Assembly: GCA_947165285.1 (NCBI GenBank)
Contig: CAMUZS010000001.1
Coordinates: 372,001-436,000, forward strand
Direction of reading: 5' to 3'
DNA: 64,000 bases
Source: an uncultured Mycoplasmatota bacterium
GTDB taxonomy: Bacteria > Bacillota_I > Bacilli_A > RF39 > UBA660
Part shown: positions 8,900 through 16,799 of the stretch, piece by piece
Layout of the letters: the number at the start of each line of letters is the position of its first letter
How positions within the stretch are numbered: the stretch's first letter is position 1
Position numbers and translations under genes: made by a program
The notes under the pieces: model-generated
Seen by the model: only the letters and a program-made list of their open reading frames with translations
Databases searched by the model: none
What the model was told of the DNA's origin: nothing

Positions 8900-9307
8900 T
8901 TATCTTCCGCAAAGTGTTTTATATTCATTTTCTAATTTATATGTTGCGCTATATTTATTATTACTTCGAGTAATATTAATTTTATCATTATCCATATTTT
9001 TATTATCTATTGGTGATTTAACACATGGTTTATTAGGATCACTTAGTGAACAATCGTTAGATTCTTTTTTAAAATAACCTTGTTCAATTAAAGTTGCAAC
9101 ACTAACTTCAATAGTATTAATTGGTTCTTCATCTTCTGCATATAATTTAGCTGCTGCTTCTATATTTTCAATTTTTGTACAATACATTTTATTTTTAATT
9201 TTATTTGTTATTGTAATAACTGAAGGAACTGCAATTGCTATTATTAATGCAAGTACTACTATAACTCCTAATAATTCTACTAAAGTAAATCCTTTACTCT
9301 TTTTCAT
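8900..9307 (-). CDS. Type IV pilin/pseudopilin-like protein
   Basis: This 135-residue protein has a class III signal: a short basic leader, then the prepilin peptidase motif GFTLVELLGVIVVLALI with Gly at -1, Phe at +1 and Glu at +5, and a ~20-residue hydrophobic helix. Four Cys in the soluble part could form disulfides. The shape fits major or minor pilins of type IV pili, type II secretion or Com systems. No prepilin peptidase, ATPase or platform gene lies nearby, so it is an orphan here. A second orphan of the same type is at 21.8-22.2 kb. Confidence 0.85.
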   Translation of the reverse strand: MKKSKGFTLVELLGVIVVLALIIAIAVPSVITITNKIKNKMYCTKIENIEAAAKLYAEDEEPINTIEVSVATLIEQGYFKKESNDCSLSDPNKPCVKSPIDNKNMDNDKINITRSNNKYSATYKLENEYKTLCGR

Positions 9308-9357
9308 ATATTCACCTTCTATTATTATAATTATAAACTATTATTTTTTTTTAATAA

Positions 9358-9381
9358 AGAAAAAGAAGCTATAAAAGCTTC
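9358..9381 (-). terminator. Intrinsic terminator after ysxC
   Basis: A 6-bp G/C-containing stem (9365-9370 with 9376-9381), 5-nt loop and U-rich tail just past the ysxC stop. Confidence 0.75.
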
Positions 9382-9966
9382 CTAATTTACATATTTTTTA
9401 ATTAAATCGTATATTTCTTCTTTACCTTTTTTTGTTACTGATGAAAAATATATAATATTATCTCCATCATATAATTTAAATGCTTCATTAATATTTTTTT
9501 CGCATTTTTTTCTTCCACTCATATTTACTTTATCATATTTAGTAGCTACTATTGTTACTGGTATATTATAGTATTTTAAAAAATTATACATCAATATATC
9601 ATCATCTGGAACTTTATGTCTAAAATCTACCAACATAAATACTCTTTTTAATTCTTTTCTTGTTTTTAGATATTCTTCAATCATCATACCAAATTTCTTT
9701 TGAATTTGTTTATTTACTTGAGCATATCCATATCCAGGTACATCTACTAAATAAAATGAATCATTTACTATATAAAAATTTAAAGTTTGTGTTTTACCTG
9801 GTGTAGCTGATGTATGGGCAAAATTTTTTCTATTAATTAGTGCATTAATAAAACTTGATTTTCCAACATTTGATCTACCTACAAGTAAAAATTCAGGTAA
9901 ATTTGTATTTGGATATTGACTAATTCTAACAGCTAAATTACTTAATTCTACAGAATTAATTTTCAT
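9382..9966 (-). CDS. ysxC: Ribosome biogenesis GTP-binding protein YsxC/EngB
   Basis: This essential GTPase takes part in 50S assembly. At 194 residues it has the standard length. It has the P-loop GRSNVGKSS at residues 30-38, a DVPGYGYA switch II segment that is highly diagnostic of EngB, and TKYDK as the guanine-specificity motif. The ATG at 9966 is chosen because AGGTGAT lies just upstream; the GTG at 9975 is part of that ribosome site. It is followed directly by a terminator, so it ends its transcript. Confidence 0.96.
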   Translation of the reverse strand: MKINSVELSNLAVRISQYPNTNLPEFLLVGRSNVGKSSFINALINRKNFAHTSATPGKTQTLNFYIVNDSFYLVDVPGYGYAQVNKQIQKKFGMMIEEYLKTRKELKRVFMLVDFRHKVPDDDILMYNFLKYYNIPVTIVATKYDKVNMSGRKKCEKNINEAFKLYDGDNIIYFSSVTKKGKEEIYDLIKKYVN

Positions 9967-10021
9967 AATTATCACCTACAAAGAGATTATAACAATTATT
10001 AATTATTTTTGCAAATAGACA

Positions 10022-10750
10022 TTATCTTCCTAAATTGTTAGAACATAAATCATTACAATATGGTATTAAATTATTAGTAATATCATCTATAAATCTTTTT
10101 TTTGCATTTTCAAATTCAATATTACTTTCTATTATTAAATTATCTATTTCTTCTAAATAATCATTTAATACACCATTGATATAATTAGTAACTTCATCAT
10201 TATTATATACATTAATATATTTATCTAAGATACTTGTTATTTCATCTTTTAAAGTATCATTATAATGCTTATTTTGTTTATAATTTTCATGAGAAACATT
10301 TACTATTTTAACTAAATCTAATAATAATTCATTTTTTTGATCTTCTTTTACTTCTTTTTTATTATTTAAATTATTTATAAAACGATCATATTCTAAAGAA
10401 AACAAAATATTATTTTTTCTTATTTCTTCTTCATCATCTGTTTGCATTATTTTATTTAATACTGAATTAGTCATTACAGTAAAAATTTTTTGTTCAAGTG
10501 TTGAATTATCTATATTTAATTTATTATATTTTTCTTTTATTGCATTAATACTCATTTCTTTATAAGATGCATTTTTATTTGTAACACTTAATACCTCTAA
10601 TAATTTATTGTAATATTCATTTATTAAATCTTCTTCATCTGGATTATTACTTAATAATTCATATTTTCTATAATCTAATTCATATGGAGTATATGCTATT
10701 CCTAATTGAAAATAATCTCTTGCTTTTCCAAAAATTCCTAAATCTGCCAT
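10022..10750 (-). CDS. Hypothetical protein downstream of ftsK
   Basis: This 242-residue soluble protein is mostly helical and rich in Asn, Lys, Asp and Glu, with likely coiled-coil stretches in its C-terminal half (around YINGVLNDYLEEIDNLIIESNIEFENAKKR it reads as amphipathic helix). No family was recognised. It begins one base after the ftsK stop, so it is co-transcribed with, and perhaps translationally coupled to, ftsK. A role in chromosome segregation or division is possible from position only. Confidence 0.75.
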   Translation of the reverse strand: MADLGIFGKARDYFQLGIAYTPYELDYRKYELLSNNPDEEDLINEYYNKLLEVLSVTNKNASYKEMSINAIKEKYNKLNIDNSTLEQKIFTVMTNSVLNKIMQTDDEEEIRKNNILFSLEYDRFINNLNNKKEVKEDQKNELLLDLVKIVNVSHENYKQNKHYNDTLKDEITSILDKYINVYNNDEVTNYINGVLNDYLEEIDNLIIESNIEFENAKKRFIDDITNNLIPYCNDLCSNNLGR

Positions 10751-10751
10751 T

Positions 10752-12932
10752 TTATCCTTCCCTTTCTTCCATTTTAACTAATACTTCTCTTGGTTTAGAT
10801 CCATTTTGTGGACCTATTATTCCTCTTTCTTCTAATAAATCTATTACTCTAGCTGCCCTATTATATCCAAGTCTAAATCTTCTTTGAATAAGTGAAGCTG
10901 ATATTTTACCAGTTTGAATTGCAAATTCAACTATTTGATCATATAATGGATCTTCATAATCTTCTTTATCTGAAGATGGTGCATTATAATCATTATTTGA
11001 TTGAATATCTTGAGTTAAACTATCATCATATTGTGCAACTTGTTCTTTGCAAACATAGTCTATTATCTTTGATATTTCAGAATCTGATACAAAACATCCT
11101 TGAATTCTAATTGGAATATTTTGTCCCATAGGTAAATACAACATATCACCTTTTCCAAGAAGTTTTTCAGCTCCTGGACTATCTAAAATTGTTCTTGAAT
11201 CTATTTGTGATGCTACAGCAAATGCTATACGTGATGGAATATTTGCTTTTATTACACCAGTTATAACATCTGTTGATGGCCTTTGAGTTGCAGTAATAAG
11301 ATGGATTCCAGCAGCACGAGCAAGTTGGGTAATTCTCATTATTGAATCTTCAACTTCTTTTCTAGCTGCTATCATTAGATCTGCCATTTCATCTATTATA
11401 ACTACCCAATAAGGTAATTTAGCTTTATGTTCTTTTATCATTTTATCGTTATAATCATCTATTTTTTTAACATGTTCATCAGCAAAATAGTTATATCTTT
11501 TATCCATTTCAGCTACAACTCTTTGTAAAACTACTGACGCTTTTTTAGGATTGGTAACAACAGGTGCTGCTAAATGTGGTATTCCATTATAATTAGATAA
11601 TTCTACTTGTTTTGGATCTACTAATATTAATTTTACTTCATCAGGTCTATATCTCATTAAGATAGAAGTTATTATTGTATTAGTACAAACTGATTTACCT
11701 GATCCAGTTGATCCAGCTATTAACATATGAGGCATTTTTGTTATATCACATGCAATAGAATTTCCCATTATATCTTTTCCTAAAGCAACAATAATACCGT
11801 TTTTTGGATCTCCCATTGCTTTACTTGCTAGTATTTCTTTTATTTTTACTGGTGCTACACTTTGATTAGGTATTTCAATACCTATAGTACTCTTACCAGG
11901 AATTGGAGCTTGTATTCTTACATCTTTAGCAGCCAAAGCTAAAGCCAATTCTTTATTTAAAGAAACAATTTTATTTAATTTAGTACCAGCTGGTACATGT
12001 AATTCAAATTGAGTTACTGCAGGACCAATATGTATTTCTGTAACTGCAGCGTTAAATCCAAACTCTTTTAATGAAGCTTCTAATACTTCTTTACTTTGTT
12101 TTATATATTCATTTGAATTTACTTTACCAATAGTTTTTGGATTATCAAGTAAATCAAGTGATGGTAATTTATATGGATGATTAGATATACTATTATCTAC
12201 ATGATTAGTTTCTTTAATTTCTGAAGTTGTTTCTATTAAAGATTTATTTTTTAAATCTTCAACACTTGTTATAACCACTTTATCATCATCATCTTCTTCT
12301 TCTTCATCTTCATCATCATCTTCATATATTTTTTCTTTGATATTTGTAAAGAACTCTTTAATACCTACTATTAAATCTTTAAAATTAATATCAAATAATA
12401 ATATTAATCCTACAATTCCTATAACACATGAAACAATAATTGTACCAATTAATGAAAATAATTGAACAAATAATCCGGCAAAAATTGCACCAATGAAACC
12501 TCCACCAACTGATATTGATGCTTCACCACTTGATAACATCGGACCTGTACCAGCTATAGTAGCAATTCTACCCATATAATTATCTTTAGTAGCATTTATA
12601 ACATCCATAAAATTATTATGTAATTTTATAAATGTATAATGAGATAATATTAATATAACTATAAATATTAAATAAAAACCTAAATATTTTGGTGAAAAAT
12701 ATTTAATATTCTTACGACCAACTACCATCTTTATACCAATAATAATAATAAAGATAAGTAATATAGGCCACCATTCACCAACTAAAAACAATGCAAATTT
12801 TTTTATGAATGCTCCTACAAGTCCAAAACCAAAGCCTAAAATACCTATTAAAATAAGTAATAGGCCTAATAATTCTACAGAGTATTTTTTATTTGCATTT
12901 GATTCACTTTTAGATTTTTTCTTCTTTGCCAC
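10752..12932 (-). CDS. ftsK: FtsK/SpoIIIE-family DNA translocase
   Basis: This hexameric ATP-driven pump moves chromosomal DNA at the division septum. It has four N-terminal membrane helices (to about residue 190), an acidic linker rich in Asp/Glu, the motor with Walker A AGSTGSGKS and Walker B VVIIDEMADLM, and a C-terminal winged-helix gamma domain (YNRAARVIDLLEERGI). The 726-residue length is typical of the SpoIIIE/YtpT type. The GTG at 12932 is chosen because GGTGAT lies 4 nt before it; an upstream TTG at 12944 would place that site inside the gene. A TTGCAT/TATAAT promoter with a 17-bp spacer is at 12949-12977. Confidence 0.95.
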   Translation of the reverse strand: MAKKKKSKSESNANKKYSVELLGLLLILIGILGFGFGLVGAFIKKFALFLVGEWWPILLIFIIIIGIKMVVGRKNIKYFSPKYLGFYLIFIVILILSHYTFIKLHNNFMDVINATKDNYMGRIATIAGTGPMLSSGEASISVGGGFIGAIFAGLFVQLFSLIGTIIVSCVIGIVGLILLFDINFKDLIVGIKEFFTNIKEKIYEDDDEDEEEEDDDDKVVITSVEDLKNKSLIETTSEIKETNHVDNSISNHPYKLPSLDLLDNPKTIGKVNSNEYIKQSKEVLEASLKEFGFNAAVTEIHIGPAVTQFELHVPAGTKLNKIVSLNKELALALAAKDVRIQAPIPGKSTIGIEIPNQSVAPVKIKEILASKAMGDPKNGIIVALGKDIMGNSIACDITKMPHMLIAGSTGSGKSVCTNTIITSILMRYRPDEVKLILVDPKQVELSNYNGIPHLAAPVVTNPKKASVVLQRVVAEMDKRYNYFADEHVKKIDDYNDKMIKEHKAKLPYWVVIIDEMADLMIAARKEVEDSIMRITQLARAAGIHLITATQRPSTDVITGVIKANIPSRIAFAVASQIDSRTILDSPGAEKLLGKGDMLYLPMGQNIPIRIQGCFVSDSEISKIIDYVCKEQVAQYDDSLTQDIQSNNDYNAPSSDKEDYEDPLYDQIVEFAIQTGKISASLIQRRFRLGYNRAARVIDLLEERGIIGPQNGSKPREVLVKMEEREG

Positions 12933-12948
12933 TACTATCACCAATATT

Positions 12949-12977
12949 ATTATAAATCATTTACAAATTTAATGCAA
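12949..12977 (-). promoter_or_regulatory. Predicted vegetative promoter for ftsK
   Basis: A -35 TTGCAT (12972-12977) and -10 TATAAT (12949-12954) are separated by exactly 17 bp. The element points towards ftsK. Confidence 0.6.
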
Positions 12978-13008
12978 AGCAATATGTAAATACTTTACAT
13001 TTATTTAT

Positions 13009-13036
13009 ATAAAAAAAAGGAATATCATTCCTTTTT
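13009..13036 (-). terminator. Intrinsic terminator after the YjcZ-like pair
   Basis: A 10-bp stem (13014-13023 with 13027-13036), 3-nt loop and a U tract on the minus-strand transcript. It overlaps the stop codon of the second microprotein, showing that this short transcript is a defined unit. Confidence 0.8.
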
Positions 13037-13124
13037 AGTAAAAAATTGTACTACTTAATATAATAGCTAATAAGATATATAATATTAAGACAATAAATGA
13101 ACTATTAGACTTATCTTTTTTCAT
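13035..13124 (-). CDS. YjcZ-like microprotein 2 (29 aa)
   Basis: This 29-codon frame encodes a charged start (MKKDKSNSS) followed by a single hydrophobic helix (FIVLILYILLAIIL). It lies 3 bp after the stop of the first microprotein and ends inside a strong terminator. The layout resembles YjcZ/SscA-type small sporulation proteins, though the N-terminus lacks the Gly-rich start. Its own ribosome site is weak, so translation may be coupled to the upstream frame. Reality as a gene is less sure than for its neighbour. Confidence 0.55.
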   Translation of the reverse strand: MKKDKSNSSFIVLILYILLAIILSSTIFY

Positions 13125-13127
13125 ATA

Positions 13128-13217
13128 TTAAATATATGCTCCTACAATGATTATTAATAAAATAAATAAGACTAATATTATAGCTGGACCCATACATCCG
13201 CATGCACCATTGTTCAT
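13128..13217 (-). CDS. YjcZ-family sporulation microprotein (29 aa)
   Basis: The 29-residue product has a short Gly/Cys-containing start (MNNGACGCMGP) and one hydrophobic helix with the VLFILLIIIVGA signature. It closely resembles YjcZ-family spore proteins (PF09680), which in Bacillus are made in the mother cell and include the spore assembly factor SscA. A GGAGG ribosome site sits at 13227-13231. A SigK/SigE-like promoter precedes it by about 30 nt. Together with SpoVIF at 7.2 kb it argues for a functioning or recently lost sporulation programme. Assignment is by pattern; the peptide is too short for strong statistics. Confidence 0.75.
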   Translation of the reverse strand: MNNGACGCMGPAIILVLFILLIIIVGAYI

Positions 13218-13251
13218 ATAATCATTCCTCCTTTATTTGTCTTTTCATTAA

Positions 13252-13280
13252 TATTGTATGGTTATAGATAATTTTTTGTG
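13252..13280 (-). promoter_or_regulatory. Candidate SigK/SigE-type promoter for the microproteins
   Basis: Upstream of the first microprotein the minus strand reads CATACAATA (13252-13260), which fits the SigK -10 consensus CATANNNTA and the SigE -10 CATACANT. An AC dinucleotide at 13278-13279, as in SigK -35 elements, lies 17 nt upstream. No good SigA hexamer pair is visible in the same place. The start would fall near 13245, about 28 nt before the ATG. Confidence 0.5.
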
Positions 13281-13322
13281 ATGCTTAATTTATATTTTTT
13301 TGTCTTATTTATGTAAAGTCTA

Positions 13323-13353
13323 TTGACTATTTATCATTATTTCATGGTATAAT
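13323..13353 (+). promoter_or_regulatory. Predicted promoter for prsA
   Basis: TTGACT (13323-13328) and TATAAT (13348-13353) have a long 19-bp spacer, offset by an extended -10 TGG just before the -10. AGGAGG follows at 13364-13369, before the ATG. Confidence 0.65.
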
Positions 13354-13374
13354 AGTTATGTTTAGGAGGATTTT

Positions 13375-14424
13375 ATGGGAAATTTAAAAAAAGTAGCAGT
13401 CGTAGCAATGACTATATTACTAGCTGGAGGATGTGGTGCCAAAACAATTCCTACACTTCAAAATGGTGATCAAGTAATTACTACATTAAAAGATGATAAA
13501 AAAATTAGTGTTAATGATTTATATAATTCATTAAAAAATCAATATGGTTTAGAAGTATTAATGACAACAATTGATAAATTAATTTTAGAGGATAAATATA
13601 ATGGTGAAATTGATGCCGCTAAAGATTATGCTAAAAGTACAATGGATCAATTAAAACAAAATTATGGTGATGAATTATTACAAGCAATTCAATATTATAC
13701 AAATTATAATACTTTAGAAGAATATGAAAATTCAGTATATATAAGTTATCTACAAAATAAGGCAGTAACAGATTATGCTAAAACACAAATAAAAGATTCT
13801 GATATTAAAAAGTATTATAAAGAAAGTACAAAACCTGATATTAAAGTTTCATATATTTTAATAGATTTTAATACTAAAAATGATGCAAGTGAAGATGAAA
13901 AAACAAAAGCAGATACTGAAGCACAAAATAAAGCAAAAGAAGTAATTGATAAATTAAATGCATCTAAAAATGTTTCTGAAACATTTAAAGAATTAGCTAA
14001 AGAATATTCTTCAGATACTTCAACTAAAGATGATGGTGGAAATTTAGGTTATATTAACACTTCTACTTTAGGTGATAATTATACAAGTGTTGTTAATGCT
14101 GCTTATGAATTAAAAGATGGTGAATATACAAAAACTGCAGTTAAATCTAATTTAGGATATAACATTGTATATAGAACTGAAACAAAAGAAAAACCAGCAT
14201 TAGATGACGTAAAAGATTCTATAATTCAAACATTAGCTGATGAATATGTATCAAAAAATGAAGAAAGTCAAATTAAAGCAATGCAAGAATTAAGAAAAGA
14301 ATATAATATGGATATAGTTGATAGTGAATTACATGATAAATATGTTAATTATATTCAAAATTCGTTAGCACAAATTCAAGAAAAATCAAAAGAATCATCA
14401 AAAACAGATAATCAAACAAAATAA
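13375..14424 (+). CDS. prsA: PrsA-type foldase lipoprotein (peptidyl-prolyl isomerase)
   Basis: This extracytoplasmic chaperone helps secreted proteins fold. A lipoprotein signal peptide ends in the lipobox LAGGC with Cys20 as the lipidated residue. A helical N-terminal chaperone region is followed by a parvulin (PpiC) domain at about residues 155-275 with the GGNLGYI segment typical of parvulins, and by a charged C-terminal helix rich in Gln, Lys and Ser. The 349-residue length is slightly above Bacillus PrsA. It is monocistronic, with its own promoter and a shared terminator against convergent recX. Confidence 0.9.
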   Translation: MGNLKKVAVVAMTILLAGGCGAKTIPTLQNGDQVITTLKDDKKISVNDLYNSLKNQYGLEVLMTTIDKLILEDKYNGEIDAAKDYAKSTMDQLKQNYGDELLQAIQYYTNYNTLEEYENSVYISYLQNKAVTDYAKTQIKDSDIKKYYKESTKPDIKVSYILIDFNTKNDASEDEKTKADTEAQNKAKEVIDKLNASKNVSETFKELAKEYSSDTSTKDDGGNLGYINTSTLGDNYTSVVNAAYELKDGEYTKTAVKSNLGYNIVYRTETKEKPALDDVKDSIIQTLADEYVSKNEESQIKAMQELRKEYNMDIVDSELHDKYVNYIQNSLAQIQEKSKESSKTDNQTK

Positions 14425-14452
14425 AAAGTTATGAATTCATAACTTTTTTTAT
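14423..14452. terminator. Bidirectional terminator between prsA and recX
   Basis: A palindrome centred on GAATTC (about 11 bp per arm) is flanked by A and T runs on both sides, so it can end both convergent transcripts. It overlaps the recX stop codon. Confidence 0.9.
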
Positions 14453-15187
14453 TTCTTTATAATTAAATCCTTTTTGCATCATTTTATTAATAATTTGTAA
14501 TTCTAATTCTTTTCCTTTATATTTTTTTGATAATTTATTATATATCATATTATAATTCTTTTCTAATATATTATTATCATCTTTTAAATCAATAGAATTA
14601 ACAATTTCTAAAATATCACCTTTATTATATCCTAAATTATTTAAATCATTTAATAGTTTTTCTTTTAATTTATAATTACTATATTTATTATTAGATTTAA
14701 TTTTTTTATTTATAATTTTTTTTATTTTTTCTAACCAAACACTTCTATCAATATCATCTAAATATTTTTTTATTAAATACTCATCTAAATCATTGTTTTT
14801 TAAATAATTATATATTTTATAATATCCATTATTAGTTAATAATACTTGATCATGAATATATGATTTTATATATAATTCATCATTTAAATATCCTTCATTT
14901 TCAATTTTGTTTATTACTTTATTTATTATGACATTTTCATATTTAGTTGACAAATAATTAATTAATTCTATTTTTGTTCTTAATTTTTTTTGAATATATT
15001 TTAATGAATTAAAATAAGCATCATAAAATAAATTTTCACTTAAAATATTTTCAATGTTATTTATTTCCTTATTTAATAATAAATCATTATTTAAAATTAC
15101 TTCATCATATAAAACAAGTTCTTCACTATCTTCAAGTATTAATTTATACTTATTTGATTTTAATTTCTGATATTTTAATATTTTCAT
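14429..15187 (-). CDS. recX: Regulatory protein RecX
   Basis: RecX modulates RecA filaments during recombination. The 252-residue protein starts with a beta-rich N-terminal part seen in Bacilli RecX. Tandem three-helix RecX repeats follow, with the typical ALKYIQKKLRTKIELINYL-like and NLGYNKGDI-like segments (here YFNSLKYIQKKLRTKIEL and ELELQIINKMMQKGFNYKEI). It lies 10 bp downstream of aspS and probably shares its T-box-controlled transcript. RecA is not in the window. Confidence 0.88.
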   Translation of the reverse strand: MKILKYQKLKSNKYKLILEDSEELVLYDEVILNNDLLLNKEINNIENILSENLFYDAYFNSLKYIQKKLRTKIELINYLSTKYENVIINKVINKIENEGYLNDELYIKSYIHDQVLLTNNGYYKIYNYLKNNDLDEYLIKKYLDDIDRSVWLEKIKKIINKKIKSNNKYSNYKLKEKLLNDLNNLGYNKGDILEIVNSIDLKDDNNILEKNYNMIYNKLSKKYKGKELELQIINKMMQKGFNYKEIKKVMNS

Positions 15188-15196
15188 TTAATCTCC

Positions 15197-16513
15197 CTAT
15201 GGTTCTAATCTATTTGGACCTCTAAAGATAAATTGTGCTTCTTTTAAAGATGATAAACCTAATAATAACATTGTTAATCTATCTAAACCTATACCAAATC
15301 CACCATGTGCAGGACATCCATATTTAAAGAATTGTAAATAAAATTTAACATCTTCGCCTAGGCCTTTTTCTTTTGCATTATTTAATAGATTTTCATATCT
15401 ATGTTCTCTTTGGGCACCTGAAGTTATTTCAGTTCCTCTCCATATTAAATCATATCCTTGAAGTTTTCCTTGTTCATCTCTCATATGATAAAATGGTCTT
15501 TTAGTAGCAGCATAATCAACAATAAACATAAACTCACTATTATATTTTTCTTGAGCTAATTTATAAGTTAATTTTTCAGCTTCTGCATTCATATCACCAA
15601 CATCTTCAGTAGGAATTTCAAAATTATATCTTTCATGTAATTCTTTATATAACTCACTTAATTTAATTCTTGGAAATGGCTTAGTTGGAATAATTACTTC
15701 AGTATTAAATACTTCTTTAATTTTTTCCCCAAATCTTTCTTTAACTTTAGATAAACCAGCTATAAGCAAATCTTCTTCTAAATCCATTACATCTTCATAA
15801 GAATCAATATGTGCAAACTCTAAATCAAATCCTGTAAATTCAGTTGCATGCCTATTTGTATTTGAATTTTCTGCACGAAAAACAGGTCCAACTTCAAATA
15901 CTTTATCAAGTCCACCAGCAATTGCCATTTGTTTATAAAATTGTGGTGATTGAGCAAGATATGCTAATCTATCAAAGTATTTTACTTCAAACACTTCTGA
16001 ACCTGATTCTGATGCAGCAGCAATTAATTTAGGTGTATGTATTTCAGTAAAGTTTTCTTTATATAAGAATTCTCTCATACCTTCTGTTAGTGTTGATTCT
16101 ATTTGTCTTATTAACATATTTTTTTCATTTCTAATATCTAACCATCTATAATCTAATCTTGTATCAATATTAACTCCATCTAAATTATTATAATCAAAAG
16201 GTAATTCTTCAGCGTGAGAGATAACAATGATATTTGATGGAATTAATTCTAAGCCTCCTAATTTAACAGCTTCATTTTCAATGACATTAGCCTTAACTTT
16301 AATTACACTATCTTTTGAAATTGATGATATTAATTCAACCATTTCATTATTTTTTTCTTCACTTTTTTCAATAGTTAATTGTACTTTTCCTGTTGAATCT
16401 TTTAATATAACAAATTGTACCCATTTTTTATCTCTTACAACGTCAATAAAACCAGAAAATTCTATTTCCTTTCCGATATAATTTTTAATATCTTTTACAT
16501 AAATCTTATTCAT
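15197..16513 (-). CDS. aspS: Archaeal-type (probably non-discriminating) aspartyl-tRNA synthetase
   Basis: This class II synthetase charges tRNA(Asp), and often tRNA(Asn), with aspartate. The 438-residue length and segments such as QSPQFYKQMAIAGGLDKVFEVGPVFRAE-type motif 2 (about residues 188-215), split here as QSPQFYKQM and VGPVFRAEN, match the short archaeal AspRS rather than the ~590-residue bacterial enzyme with its GAD insertion. An N-terminal OB-fold is present, and motif 3 is GFGIGLDRLTM. Enzymes of this type in bacteria usually work with GatCAB to make Asn-tRNA(Asn). It is preceded by a T-box with a GAC specifier and strong AAGGAGG. Confidence 0.92.
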   Translation of the reverse strand: MNKIYVKDIKNYIGKEIEFSGFIDVVRDKKWVQFVILKDSTGKVQLTIEKSEEKNNEMVELISSISKDSVIKVKANVIENEAVKLGGLELIPSNIIVISHAEELPFDYNNLDGVNIDTRLDYRWLDIRNEKNMLIRQIESTLTEGMREFLYKENFTEIHTPKLIAAASESGSEVFEVKYFDRLAYLAQSPQFYKQMAIAGGLDKVFEVGPVFRAENSNTNRHATEFTGFDLEFAHIDSYEDVMDLEEDLLIAGLSKVKERFGEKIKEVFNTEVIIPTKPFPRIKLSELYKELHERYNFEIPTEDVGDMNAEAEKLTYKLAQEKYNSEFMFIVDYAATKRPFYHMRDEQGKLQGYDLIWRGTEITSGAQREHRYENLLNNAKEKGLGEDVKFYLQFFKYGCPAHGGFGIGLDRLTMLLLGLSSLKEAQFIFRGPNRLEP

Positions 16514-16533
16514 AATAATTCCTCCTTAAACAA

Positions 16534-16735
16534 ATAAAAAATCTATAATGTAAGAACGATTATATCGTGGTGCCATCTTACTTTATAGATTTATTTAATC
16601 TAACTCTTGACCATTTAATGCTGGTTAGGCAACATATTTAAATTTAAGTGTCTTCATTTATTTATTACTTATTAGTTTTTCACCAATTACTAACTCTCTA
16701 TAAAGAATAAATAAATTACTCCTCTTAAAAAATAT
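16534..16735 (-). promoter_or_regulatory. T-box riboswitch leader, Asp (GAC) specifier
   Basis: The leader has all main T-box parts in order. The stem I base pairs about 16650-16665 with 16706-16718, with an AGAGAGTTAG start and a GGTGAAA distal element. The specifier codon GAC is at 16650-16652 in a GAA-GAC-A context. The T-box sequence AAGATGGCACCACG is at 16566-16579. A terminator follows, whose arms are about 16576-16592 and 16540-16554, with a U run. Uncharged tRNA(Asp) is expected to stabilise the antiterminator and switch on aspS (and recX). Confidence 0.93.
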
Positions 16736-16745
16736 TTATAAGTAA

Positions 16746-16774
16746 ATTATAGTTTACTTTTATATCATTGTCAA
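16746..16774 (-). promoter_or_regulatory. Strong promoter for aspS-recX
   Basis: A consensus TTGACA (16769-16774) and TATAAT (16746-16751) are separated by exactly 17 bp, placing +1 near 16739 just before the T-box leader. Confidence 0.9.
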
Positions 16775-16775
16775 A

Positions 16776-16799
16776 TAAAAAAATACCTTAAAAAGGCAT
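16776..16799 (-). terminator. Intrinsic terminator after ffh
   Basis: A stem of about 8 bp with one G-U pair and a U tract overlaps the ffh stop codon. It abuts the -35 of the aspS promoter. Confidence 0.75.
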
